This document shows positions 1-6,595 of a stretch of DNA of 58,952 bases, one piece after another. Made by a program: the position numbers and the translations under genes. The notes under the pieces are model-generated. The model did no database searches. It saw only the letters and a program-made list of their open reading frames with translations, and was not told the DNA's origin. The stretch's first letter is position 1, and every line of letters begins with the position of its first letter. The DNA comes from Oscillospiraceae bacterium (GTDB taxonomy: Bacteria; Bacillota; Clostridia; Oscillospirales; Ruminococcaceae). The DNA lies in NCBI GenBank assembly GCA_017847875.1, contig JAGASN010000053.1:1-58952 (forward strand), in the 5' to 3' direction.

Positions 1-12
1 AAAACACCTCTT

Positions 13-47
13 TAAAAAAACATAGCCCCAACCGAAGCCGGGGCTAT
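13..47 (-). terminator. Terminator after the phage coat gene
   Basis: On the minus strand an 8-bp GC-rich stem (arms 40-47 and 22-29) is followed by a seven-T run (14-20). It lies just downstream of the major coat protein gene and so closes the leftward phage operon, or separates highly expressed coat mRNA from genes beyond the window edge, as the central terminator does in classical filamentous phages. Confidence 0.8.
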
Positions 48-56
48 CTTTCCGAA

Positions 57-236
57 TCAACCAATGATTCTACGCATGAGACCGACACCGGTTCCAACAA
101 GTCCGAGAATGACGAACATGAGAAGAAGCGGAGAACCAGTTACAGTAGTCACAGTTTCAGTAAGCCAAGAAAGAGCCTCGGTTACAATAAGACCAGCAGA
201 TTCGAGAATAGTTGCCACAGTAGCGCCACCTTCCAT
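57..236 (-). CDS. Inovirus-like major coat protein
   Basis: A 59-residue protein with the architecture of filamentous phage major coat proteins: an amphipathic N-terminal half carrying acidic residues (E2, E12, E20, E27), one hydrophobic membrane span (about 36-52) rich in Gly/Leu/Val, and a short basic C-terminus ending MRRIIG that would contact the phage DNA. There is no cleavable Sec signal, which fits direct membrane insertion. A good ribosome site (AAAGGAG) precedes the ATG. It is the last gene before a strong terminator, the usual place for the most abundant virion protein. The assignment rests on size, charge layout and context. Confidence 0.72.
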   Translation of the reverse strand: MEGGATVATILESAGLIVTEALSWLTETVTTVTGSPLLLMFVILGLVGTGVGLMRRIIG

Positions 237-251
237 TTTTTAAATCTCCTT

Positions 252-395
252 TTAATTGATTTTTATAATTGAGGTCATAACCTTAATTATCACGATGAGA
301 ATAGCGATTCCGACAAAAGCGGAAATGGGCGGAGTTAAAAGAAACTCCGGAATTTCAGTTAAAAACCAAAGGGCAAAGTCCTGCATTTCAACCAT
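252..395 (-). CDS. Small coat-like membrane protein
   Basis: A 47-residue protein: acidic N-terminus (MVEMQDF), then a long hydrophobic span and a basic C-terminus (KVMTSIIKIN). The layout resembles inovirus major or minor coat proteins (pVIII, pVII, pIX). I start it at 395, where ATG overlaps the last codons and stop of the upstream gene by 8 bases, implying translational coupling; a longer in-frame start at 443 would lie inside that gene. The specific virion role is inferred from position between the anchored secreted protein and the major coat gene. Confidence 0.6.
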   Translation of the reverse strand: MVEMQDFALWFLTEIPEFLLTPPISAFVGIAILIVIIKVMTSIIKIN

Positions 396-951
396 TGAAA
401 AGAGCACCCCCAAGTCTAAAGATACAATATACAAACAATGCAAGCATTAAGAACGAAGCACACCAAGGATAATCGGGGAGAACTTCTCTTAAATAACTTG
501 AATAGTTGTTATTGTTCATATACTCATACTCAACAATAACCGGGTCATAATCACCAATAACTGAAAGAAGAACAGCCTTTAAACCCGAAGTATCTTCGGG
601 AGTTATAGGAGCAACAGAAAGAAGCTCGACGGAAACAGGCAAATCAGTATCGGGATTTATTTCCGTTTCTTCGGTAGTAACATCTTCAACTGGCGAATCA
701 GATACAGAGTTTGATTCATTAATCTGAGATAAATCATCTTCAAGTACCTCGACTTTTTCGTTTAAAATATCAATATCGGACTGCATACCGTCAAGAACCA
801 TATTGAGATAATTATTTTCGGGTTGAGTAAATTCCGTGACAGTTTCATCATCAGCAGGAATTGATTCAGGCGAATCCATTTCAACAGCGAAGGAATTTAC
901 AGTAAGAGAAAGACAAAGGATTGAAGCTAAAAGAAAAGAGATAAATTTCAA
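388..951 (-). CDS. Secreted protein with coiled coil and C-terminal membrane anchor (phage)
   Basis: 187 residues: a Sec signal peptide (1-22, ending NSFA), an acidic extracellular region with a predicted coiled coil around residues 45-80 (MQSDIDILNEKVEVLEDDL), a Glu/Thr/Asp-rich linker, and a hydrophobic C-terminal span near 165-185 with Trp and Cys before it. Signal peptide plus C-terminal anchor is the layout of filamentous-phage minor tip proteins held in the membrane until assembly (pIII-like), but I recognise no family. It sits among tiny membrane protein genes in the phage operon. Confidence 0.6.
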   Translation of the reverse strand: MKFISFLLASILCLSLTVNSFAVEMDSPESIPADDETVTEFTQPENNYLNMVLDGMQSDIDILNEKVEVLEDDLSQINESNSVSDSPVEDVTTEETEINPDTDLPVSVELLSVAPITPEDTSGLKAVLLSVIGDYDPVIVEYEYMNNNNYSSYLREVLPDYPWCASFLMLALFVYCIFRLGGALFNG

Positions 952-964
952 TGTTAATCACCAC

Positions 965-1147
965 CTATTTATTAAACCAGGATACGCCAAGCAATTTTGA
1001 AATAAGGGTAAGAACAACACCTGCAACGATGAAAAAGATAAACCAACTCGCAGGAGTAACGTCCGTACCAGGAATTTTCCAATCATTAAAAAATTTCCAA
1101 AAAGTAGGAAAAAACCAAGTTATAATATCCAAACCGTCTTGGGTCAT
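965..1147 (-). CDS. Small phage membrane protein
   Basis: A 60-residue protein with an aromatic-rich N-terminal half (WFFPTFWKFFNDW), one membrane span (about 34-53) and a short C-terminus ending FNK. It has a ribosome site (GAGGTGA) before the ATG and lies 13 bases upstream of the anchored secreted protein. Likely a minor virion or assembly protein of the inovirus-like element; no family recognised. Confidence 0.55.
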   Translation of the reverse strand: MTQDGLDIITWFFPTFWKFFNDWKIPGTDVTPASWFIFFIVAGVVLTLISKLLGVSWFNK

Positions 1148-1158
1148 TAAAAATCACC

Positions 1159-1305
1159 TCACAAGAAAGGAATAACTTCGAGAATAAAAGCCACAAGGCG
1201 AAAAATTGCTATAACCATAAGAACAGTTAAGGAAACAGAAACAAAGACAGCAAACCAGGTGGGCAGAAAGGCGAAAAGAGTTGCAAAGAGAACAGGAATC
1301 GACAT
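1159..1305 (-). CDS. Small phage membrane protein
   Basis: A 48-residue, almost wholly hydrophobic protein (begins MSIPVLFATLFAFLPTW) with one or two membrane spans. Its ATG directly abuts the TAA of the upstream tiny gene with no gap, and GAGGTGG within that gene's last codons can serve as its ribosome site. This tight packing of tiny membrane protein genes is typical of filamentous phage virion modules (pVI/pVII/pIX region). The exact role is unknown. Confidence 0.5.
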   Translation of the reverse strand: MSIPVLFATLFAFLPTWFAVFVSVSLTVLMVIAIFRLVAFILEVIPFL

Positions 1306-1458
1306 TTAACCACCTCGCATATTATAAAAAGTCTTGAAAACAACAACAATAGTAAAAAGTCCTAAAGTCAAATTCGCAAGAAGCCGAACAGAAAGAGGAA
1401 GATTATTCCAAATAGCAAGCCATACCTCAACAGCAGGAAGCAAAGGGTCAACAAGCAT
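1306..1458 (-). CDS. Small phage membrane protein
   Basis: A 50-residue protein (begins MLVDPLLPAVEVWLAIWNN) with one strong membrane span (about 27-43) and a basic tail ending YNMRGG. It starts 3 bases after the stop of the large attachment-like gene and ends exactly where the next tiny gene begins. Position and layout suggest a minor coat or tip protein; no family recognised. Confidence 0.5.
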   Translation of the reverse strand: MLVDPLLPAVEVWLAIWNNLPLSVRLLANLTLGLFTIVVVFKTFYNMRGG

Positions 1459-1461
1459 TAT

Positions 1462-2934
1462 TTATCGCCCCCCAAGCATTGAATAATATTCTGCCATTCT
1501 GTCAGCATAATAGGAAGTTACAACTTCAGGTTCATAAAGAACAGATTGAGCACGGAGAGAGAAAGTCGAAGCTGTCTGAATGGGATATTCATTAATAGAA
1601 ATAAAATAAAGAGAATCTGAAGAAAGACCAAAACTAATACGAAAATACTGAATATTACTTATGTTCGGAACAGAAAAGGAAACAACTCCGTTATCATCAG
1701 GAGAAGAATTAACATAATTTAAGAGAGAATTTCCATTGTCATCATAAAACATAATAACAGAGGAAACATAACGGAAATTGAGAAAATAAAGAGTATCTCC
1801 ACCAACACAAGGAATATAACCACTAACACCATCAGAAGAAGAAGAAACAAGACCACCAACAGAGCCAGACCAACGATAACCCGGTAAATATCCAATTCCA
1901 TTATAAATTTCAGTTCCACCGGGTTCAGTTGTTGCAAGAGGAAGCCAGTTTTTAATAGGTTCTGGTTCTGGTTCTGGGTCTGGGTCTTCACCGCCACCGC
2001 CACCAGAACCGCCACCGAAAGTAGGGTCCATATCTTGTCCAGTTTCAGTAGTAAACCATTGAGAAAAATCTGAACCTTCGGAAATGGATTCAAGAGGTGA
2101 TGTAGAAGTACCAAATTCTTCAATAAAATTGAATGAATCCGTAAAATCAGTAAATTGTTTAGTAAAATCGGTTAACTTTGAAACATCAAGAGAAAGGGCA
2201 GAACCAGGATTAAAAAATGTATCTTGAATAAACTGTTGATTTTCCTTTTGAGATTCCTTAAGAGCCAAGTCTTCTTCATCAGCAAGAACCTGCTGAAGCA
2301 TAGAAACATCATCACTAATGGAAGAAAGGAAAAGAGCTTGATTACTTAAATAAGAATCCAAAGAAATAGAAAGAAAATCATAAACAGTATCAAAAGTGGA
2401 ATCAATAGAAGATAAAGAAGAAGCAGAAGAAGATGAAAAAGTTTTAATAGAAACAGCAGAAGAAGCTATACTATCAATATCAGGAACAATATCAAGAAGC
2501 GATATAAGAGAAGAATCAATAGAACCAAGGTTCAAAGAAACATCGGTTTTAATTTCAGCAACATCAAGAAAAAGAGAAGAAAGAAGAGAATAAATACCTT
2601 CAATATCAACTTCAATATAATCGAGATTAGTATTAATAGTTTTCAAACTATTACGAATAACTGAATAAAATGAGCCACTAAAGCCAGTAGGAGTAAGAGT
2701 ATCACTCCAACCAGATTTTAAATCACTTTGAATATCATAAATATTAAATAGATTATGAGCAATACGATAAAACCAAGAAGAATAATAACCAGTAGGATAA
2801 CTTGGTGCAGAAGTAACAGAACCCCAACCACTTTGGAGAGAGGTTGATTGTTCATCAGAAGTTACAGCAAAAGAGGGCACACCCATAGAAAAAACGAGCA
2901 CGAGCATGAGCACGAAAGCAATTATTTTTTTCAT
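1462..2934 (-). CDS. Secreted attachment-like protein of the phage (pIII-like)
   Basis: 490 residues with a Sec signal peptide (1-23, ending PSFA). The N-terminal two-thirds are Ser-rich and helical with regularly spaced Leu/Ile, as in a trimeric or coiled stalk. A Gly-rich then Asp-Pro/Glu-Pro linker (GGGSGGGGG, DPDPEPEPEP, near 310-330) leads to a C-terminal beta-rich module (about 335-465) that looks like a carbohydrate-binding or receptor domain. Gly-rich linkers are a hallmark of filamentous phage pIII adsorption proteins. Unlike pIII it has no C-terminal membrane anchor; the anchored gene at 388-951 may supply it. Start and rep stop overlap as ATGA. Confidence 0.6.
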   Translation of the reverse strand: MKKIIAFVLMLVLVFSMGVPSFAVTSDEQSTSLQSGWGSVTSAPSYPTGYYSSWFYRIAHNLFNIYDIQSDLKSGWSDTLTPTGFSGSFYSVIRNSLKTINTNLDYIEVDIEGIYSLLSSLFLDVAEIKTDVSLNLGSIDSSLISLLDIVPDIDSIASSAVSIKTFSSSSASSLSSIDSTFDTVYDFLSISLDSYLSNQALFLSSISDDVSMLQQVLADEEDLALKESQKENQQFIQDTFFNPGSALSLDVSKLTDFTKQFTDFTDSFNFIEEFGTSTSPLESISEGSDFSQWFTTETGQDMDPTFGGGSGGGGGEDPDPEPEPEPIKNWLPLATTEPGGTEIYNGIGYLPGYRWSGSVGGLVSSSSDGVSGYIPCVGGDTLYFLNFRYVSSVIMFYDDNGNSLLNYVNSSPDDNGVVSFSVPNISNIQYFRISFGLSSDSLYFISINEYPIQTASTFSLRAQSVLYEPEVVTSYYADRMAEYYSMLGGR

Positions 2935-3770
2935 TCTTCGGGTTCCTCCTTTTTTGAAGAATTTATTTTAGAAGAAGAATCAATATTTTGCGAGAGTCTA
3001 TCATTACAAAAAACAGAATACAAATCTTCAACATCAGAATAAAATTCTGCAGATACAAGCGGTTTTATAAACATCAAAAAAGACACGAAAGAAAAACCAC
3101 CCATATGACGAAGAGAAGTTATAAGAAATTGAAAATGCCTTTGATGTCTTTCAGTAAGAATTTTATACCAAAAACGATTTTTAGAAAGGCAAACAGCAGA
3201 AAATTCTGAATATTCATCAATACAATGAGAAAGGATATATTCAGTCATAGCCTTTGAAGCAGATTCAATTTGAAGCTCGGAAACCTCAAAGAAATCAGAA
3301 GGGTCAAAACCTGCAAGATTAATGATATCCTCTTTATCATATTGAAACTTTTCTGAATCATCTAAATGAATATGATATCGAACGGCACCACGAAGGGAAT
3401 GAACCGGTTCAAGACGAATACCACCAATTAAATTCATAAAAACGAGACAAGTTTTAAAATGACAAGGTCCTTCGGAAACATAAATAACATGATAATGAGC
3501 TTTTTTGGGAGTTCCGTCAGATTTTATATCTTTATCATGCAAAGGGGAAATACAAAAAGGACAATGAAGACTGTTTAAAATCTCAAGCCAATTTTCCGGA
3601 GCAGATTCCGGATATAAAATAAAACTCCAAGCTCTCGTCTTTATAGTTTTGGGATTCCAGTAAATTTGATGTAATTTATAAAGGTTTTCATATTTTAAAA
3701 TTAATTCTTCAACAGAAAGCAAGGAATCATGCAGGTCTAAATCGTCATTAAAGACAGAGTAATTCGACAC
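2931..3770 (-). CDS. rep: Rolling-circle replication initiator, pMV158 RepB (Rep_2) type
   Basis: 279 residues. All three motifs of HUH nicking initiators are visible in the RepB arrangement: motif 1 WSFILYPES (about 48-56), the HUH metal site HYHVIY preceded by SPLHDKD (about 80-108), and the motif with the probable catalytic tyrosine, AVRYHIH (about 143-149), followed by a DKEDI segment also seen in pMV158 RepB. It would nick one strand and start rolling-circle synthesis of phage ssDNA. The Ser/Lys/Glu tail is not conserved. The next gene starts inside its stop, so replication and virion genes are coupled. Family call is strong; I compared motifs from memory. Confidence 0.85.
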   Translation of the reverse strand: MSNYSVFNDDLDLHDSLLSVEELILKYENLYKLHQIYWNPKTIKTRAWSFILYPESAPENWLEILNSLHCPFCISPLHDKDIKSDGTPKKAHYHVIYVSEGPCHFKTCLVFMNLIGGIRLEPVHSLRGAVRYHIHLDDSEKFQYDKEDIINLAGFDPSDFFEVSELQIESASKAMTEYILSHCIDEYSEFSAVCLSKNRFWYKILTERHQRHFQFLITSLRHMGGFSFVSFLMFIKPLVSAEFYSDVEDLYSVFCNDRLSQNIDSSSKINSSKKEEPEE

Positions 3771-3817
3771 AGATTATCACCTCAAATTATGAATTTTAAA
3801 AGTTCGCACAAGTCACT

Positions 3818-3855
3818 CCCCCGAGGGGGTATGCCGTAGGGCGCCCCCTCGGGGG
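3818..3855. other. Candidate rolling-circle double-strand origin hairpin
   Basis: Perfect 12-bp inverted repeat (arms 3818-3829 and 3844-3855), almost pure GC inside an AT-rich element, directly upstream of rep. The 14-base loop reads CGCCCTACGGCATA on the minus strand and contains CTACG (3835-3839), matching the core of the pMV158-family nick motif TACTACG/AC. The origin of pMV158 also lies upstream of the rep gene with the nick in a hairpin loop. It could alternatively be a transcription attenuator, though no T-run follows. Confidence 0.5.
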
Positions 3856-3861
3856 TGCAAG

Positions 3862-4104
3862 TTAAAGTTTGTTAAGACAATCTACCTTGCCGTAACGATT
3901 AAAGAAGAGCTCATAGGAACCTTCTTCAATTTTGGAAAGACCAAGGGAACGAAGCTTTGCATTGGAAACAAAAAGTTTACCTGCTTCAAGTCCTTGAACA
4001 TTAGGCTGGCCTGCAGCAGTGTAGTAAATATTCATTCCCTGAATATCGGAATTGTCATTTCCTTTGAAGTTTACAGATTTAACACCAACGATTTCAATAA
4101 TCAT
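3862..4104 (-). CDS. Putative phage ssDNA-binding protein (pV-like)
   Basis: 80 residues with the pattern of small beta-barrel nucleic-acid-binding proteins (MIIEIVGVKSVNFKGNDN at the start, Gly-Lys and Asn-Arg-Tyr-Gly-Lys turns at the end) and no membrane span. Small proteins of this size and pattern next to the replication gene are the usual ssDNA-binding/helix-destabilising proteins of inoviruses (gene V analogues) that coat viral ssDNA before assembly. The role is inferred from size, predicted fold and location between the regulator side and rep. Ribosome site GAGGTGT precedes the ATG. Confidence 0.5.
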   Translation of the reverse strand: MIIEIVGVKSVNFKGNDNSDIQGMNIYYTAAGQPNVQGLEAGKLFVSNAKLRSLGLSKIEEGSYELFFNRYGKVDCLNKL

Positions 4105-4113
4105 TTTTACACC

Positions 4114-4299
4114 TCAATCATCAAATAATTTAAAATCAGGATATTTTGATTCAATTTCAAGAGAAAAGAAAGTATTCATTAAATCATAAAGTCTTTCTTT
4201 CTTTTGATTAAGAATTGATTTATGTTTGTGTTCAATCCAAGCGAGAACACAAAGAAAAATAGCACAAAAAACAAGAGTTAGGATTATAACATAATCCAT
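4114..4299 (-). CDS. Small membrane protein, first gene of the phage operon
   Basis: 61 residues: an N-terminal membrane span (about 3-22), then a basic amphipathic helix (EHKHKSILNQKKERLYD) and an acidic end. It is the first gene transcribed leftward from the two-operator control region and has a ribosome site (AAAGGCGTGA). Function unknown; an assembly or membrane-docking role is possible. Confidence 0.5.
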   Translation of the reverse strand: MDYVIILTLVFCAIFLCVLAWIEHKHKSILNQKKERLYDLMNTFFSLEIESKYPDFKLFDD

Positions 4300-4334
4300 A
4301 AAATCACGCCTTTCCTATTCAATTACCAAAAATA

Positions 4335-4385
4335 GAACAACAGTTGTACCACTTTTGGTTACTTAAAATAGTACAACCGTTGTAC
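4335..4385. promoter_or_regulatory. Two palindromic operators between divergent phage transcripts
   Basis: Two copies of a 15-base palindrome: 4371-4385 is perfect (GTACAAC, central C, GTTGTAC) and 4335-4349 has one mismatch (GAACAAC, central A, GTTGTAC). They are spaced 36 bases start to start and lie between the divergent ribbon-helix-helix gene and the leftward phage operon, so they are probably the binding sites through which that repressor controls both promoters. Confidence 0.65.
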
Positions 4386-4414
4386 AAAAAAGTCAAGGGA
4401 GATATGAACAAATT

Positions 4415-4561
4415 ATGACTGAAAAAAACAGAATAAGCACATTTTTAGATGATGAAACCACCGAAGCATTGAAAGAAGAAGCTAAAAAACAGGGTAGAAG
4501 TGTTTCCAATTTGATTGGATACATAATCAAGAAATATCTTGAGGAGCAACATGATGAATAA
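4415..4561 (+). CDS. Ribbon-helix-helix repressor (Arc/CopG type)
   Basis: 48 residues with a short beta strand (RISTFLDD) followed by two helices (TTEALKEEAKKQG and SVSNLIGYIIKKYLEEQ), the minimal Arc/CopG fold. CopG-family proteins repress copy-control and rep genes in pMV158-type replicons, which matches the RepB-like initiator here. The gene is divergent from the phage operon and faces two 15-base palindromes, its likely operators. ATG at 4404 opens only a four-codon frame, so I use 4415. It overlaps the next gene by 8 to 11 bases. Confidence 0.72.
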   Translation: MTEKNRISTFLDDETTEALKEEAKKQGRSVSNLIGYIIKKYLEEQHDE

Positions 4562-4685
4562 GAGAGGTTGTATGCGTATTCTTGCTTGGATATCATTAGG
4601 TTTGCTTGCGATAATCATTATCTTAAGCATTTTCATTTTTCTTTTCCTTGGAAAAGTCATCACAAATCCGAGCATGTTTGCATAA
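4554..4685 (+). CDS. Small single-span membrane protein beside the phage repressor
   Basis: 43 residues (44 if the adjacent in-frame ATG at 4551 is used): a basic start (MNKRGCMRI), one strong membrane span (about 10-33) and a short polar end. Its start overlaps the end of the repressor gene, so the two are co-translated. A tiny membrane protein made with a lysogeny-type repressor could act in superinfection exclusion or membrane sensing, but that is a guess. Confidence 0.5.
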   Translation: MNKRGCMRILAWISLGLLAIIIILSIFIFLFLGKVITNPSMFA

Positions 4686-4718
4686 CCACACAATCAGCGG
4701 TAATCTAAACAAAAAAAA

Positions 4719-4811
4719 AGACCGACTAAGTCGGTCTAAGCGGAGCTACGCTCCACAAGCACGGCTCCAGTCATACATAACGAGCCGTGAGAGCTCCCAC
4801 AAGGGGAGCTC
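4719..4811. other. Run of four hairpins, possible phage intergenic/packaging region
   Basis: Four consecutive inverted repeats lie in the noncoding right end of the phage: arms 4719-4727/4729-4737, 4742-4746/4750-4754, 4760-4767/4782-4789 and 4791-4798/4804-4811. The first has a nine-A run before it, so on the minus strand it is also a good terminator. Filamentous phage intergenic regions carry a comparable series of hairpins for packaging and for complementary-strand and viral-strand origins. No ORF fits. Confidence 0.45.
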
Positions 4812-4876
4812 TGGGCTGGATAAGGAATTATATTAAAATCTCCATAAACGGACGTACGACGTCTTTGATTAAAGCT

Positions 4877-4904
4877 ACTTCGCTAAATAGAAATTTAGCG
4901 AAGT
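4877..4904. other. dif/loxP-like 28-bp palindrome before the recombinase gene
   Basis: A perfect inverted repeat with 12-bp arms (ACTTCGCTAAAT at 4877-4888, its complement at 4893-4904). Read as 11-bp arms around 6 bases, it has exactly the 28-bp geometry of Xer dif sites. The outer ACTTCG/CGAAGT hexamers, separated by 16 bases, also match the outer part and spacing of loxP, and the site starts ACTTC like the B. subtilis dif as I recall it. It lies between the phage hairpins and the Xer gene, 29 bases before the latter's ATG. Probable dif/att site; it could instead be an operator or mRNA hairpin for the recombinase gene. Confidence 0.5.
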
Positions 4905-4933
4905 TAAGGGGAGCGAAAAAGGAGGATTTTATA

Positions 4934-5941
4934 ATGAACAAAGATAATCTCAACGATTGCCCTGATTTTCTCCAGGATTTCTTATTTTATATGGAAACCA
5001 TCAAAGGTCGTTCTCCAAGGACTGTTGACGGATATTATATCGATTTAAGATCTTTTATAAGATTTTTAATGATCGATAACGGTCTTGTTTCAGATGATAT
5101 TGATTATAAGGAAATCAAAATTCACAACGCAAGCTTTGATTTAATTAAAAACGCAACCAGAACCGATGCAATGAGATTCCTTTCGGAATTCCAGCGAAAC
5201 CATGATAACGAAGCAAAAGCCCGTTCAAGAAAAGTTTCTGCAATAAGATCTTTTTATAAGTATCTTACAGTTTCCAGCGGTAAACTTTCAGAAAATCCAA
5301 TGCTGAATCTCGAAACTCCTAAACTTAGGAAAACGCTTCCCAAATATCTTACTCTTGAACAGGCCCTTGAACTTTTAACACATATTGAAACAAATTTTAC
5401 AGAACGGGATTTTTGCATAATTACGCTGTTTTTAAACTGCGGAATGCGTGTTTCGGAACTTTGCGGAATTAATCTTCACGATATCCGTGATAACCAGCTT
5501 AAATTACTCGGTAAAGGCAACAAAGAACGAATCGTTTATCTCAACGGTTCCTGCCTTACCGCAATCGAAAATTATCTTCGCGTGCTCAATTCCGGCGAAG
5601 TTATAAAAAGAGTTGATAAAAATGCTCTTTTTCTCAACAGATTCGGAAAAAGAATCAGCACCCGCGGCGTGGAACAAATCGTGGAACATTGCCTTAAAGA
5701 AGCCGGTCTTGACGGACTTGGAATCTCACCGCATAAACTCCGCCATACTGCGGCAACTCTGCTTTATCAGGACGCAGGAGTTGATATCCGGGTTCTCAAA
5801 GAACTTTTGGGTCACGAAAGCCTTTCCACAACCGAAATTTACACTCATGTAAGCAATAAACAGATCGAAGATGCTTCAAATAAATCTCCGCTTAAAAACG
5901 TTAAACAACCCAAAAAGAAACCTAAAGAACAGACTGAATAA
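4934..5941 (+). CDS. xerD: Xer-type tyrosine recombinase, probably the host Xer
   Basis: 335 residues: an N-terminal SAM-like core-binding domain (about 5-115) and a catalytic domain with all active-site residues visible: Arg in CGMRVSEL, Lys in GKGNKER, HKLRH, the second His in LLGHESLSTTEIY, whose final Tyr is the nucleophile. A Lys/Pro-rich tail (KQPKKKPKEQTE) follows. Start at 4934 has GGAGG; an upstream in-frame extension to 4787 runs through the palindromes and is rejected. It overlaps the convergent spoIIM gene by 20 bases. In B. subtilis xerD (ripX) also lies close to spoIIM, so I take this as the chromosomal Xer resolving dimers, possibly also used by the neighbouring phage. Confidence 0.75.
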   Translation: MNKDNLNDCPDFLQDFLFYMETIKGRSPRTVDGYYIDLRSFIRFLMIDNGLVSDDIDYKEIKIHNASFDLIKNATRTDAMRFLSEFQRNHDNEAKARSRKVSAIRSFYKYLTVSSGKLSENPMLNLETPKLRKTLPKYLTLEQALELLTHIETNFTERDFCIITLFLNCGMRVSELCGINLHDIRDNQLKLLGKGNKERIVYLNGSCLTAIENYLRVLNSGEVIKRVDKNALFLNRFGKRISTRGVEQIVEHCLKEAGLDGLGISPHKLRHTAATLLYQDAGVDIRVLKELLGHESLSTTEIYTHVSNKQIEDASNKSPLKNVKQPKKKPKEQTE

Positions 5942-6506
5942 AGAGCAAAAAAGCCGAAGAAATCAAGGAAATCAGCGCCGCAAATACTGTAAAAGTTATA
6001 AACTTTACACTTATTTTTTTCGCATTATAATGCGATTTTTCCGGGTTTTTGTTATCGATGATATTATGTAATTGTTTTGATGAAAAAATTGAATTTTCCG
6101 CCATTACAATAATCATAAAATTCATAAAAACAGCCGATGTAAAATAAATTACAAGAGAATTTACTACATAATCCATACCCGAAAACTTATAGTTGATAGA
6201 ATTTTCAAATCCATAGAAAAACCCGTTTATAAAAATCGCTGCCAAAGCAGAAAACATTCCCAAAAGGCTTGTTCCGGAAAAATAAAGAAACAAAAGAATT
6301 ATAAAAGAAAAAGAAAATCTGTTTATAAAAACGTTAAATAGATCCGAAGATTGTTTTGATACAAAACCATAAAAATTTTCGCATATTTCTTCCGGAATAA
6401 TCTTGAGCATGCTCGTCCCGAAAATTGTTCCGAAAATGAGCACAACGCAGCTTATTATAAGAAATCTGTTTTTATAAATGTTTTCATGTATTACTTTTTT
6501 GTCCAA
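5922..6506 (-). CDS. spoIIM: Stage II sporulation protein M-like membrane protein
   Basis: 194 residues with about five membrane spans (near 12-30, 62-80, 82-105, 117-137, 170-190) and a Gly-rich FINGFFYGF segment like the KGF-GF motif of SpoIIM. SpoIIM acts with SpoIIP and SpoIID in septal peptidoglycan thinning and engulfment. The start is TTG at 6506. Neighbourhood with a Xer recombinase, as in Bacillus, supports the name; sequence divergence keeps the confidence moderate. Confidence 0.65.
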   Translation of the reverse strand: MDKKVIHENIYKNRFLIISCVVLIFGTIFGTSMLKIIPEEICENFYGFVSKQSSDLFNVFINRFSFSFIILLFLYFSGTSLLGMFSALAAIFINGFFYGFENSINYKFSGMDYVVNSLVIYFTSAVFMNFMIIVMAENSIFSSKQLHNIIDNKNPEKSHYNAKKISVKFITFTVFAALISLISSAFLLFIQSVL

Positions 6507-6554
6507 TTTTCAATACCTTCTTCCCTTTTTCACTTCCCTATCATTTATATAACA

Positions 6555-6582
6555 AAAAAGCTCCGGATATTCCGGAGCTTTT
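6555..6582. terminator. Bidirectional terminator between scfB and spoIIM
   Basis: A 12-bp stem (AAAAGCTCCGGA and its complement around a TAT loop) with T-runs on both strands. On the minus strand it ends the scfA-scfB transcript before spoIIM. Confidence 0.8.
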
Positions 6583-6595
6583 CATTTTTTTAAAA

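Noticed and set aside
3818..3855. Hairpin upstream of rep as a plain terminator
   Set aside because: No T-run follows on either strand and it lies upstream of rep within the operon; an origin fits better, though not proven.
4787..4933. Extended start of the Xer gene at 4787
   Set aside because: The region holds the phage hairpins and the dif-like palindrome; ATG at 4934 has GGAGG and the normal Xer N-terminus.
4934..5941. Recombinase as the phage's own integrase
   Set aside because: It is Xer-like rather than phage-integrase-like, and lies next to spoIIM as the host xerD does in Bacillus. I keep it as host, with the caveat that the left side of the phage is unseen.
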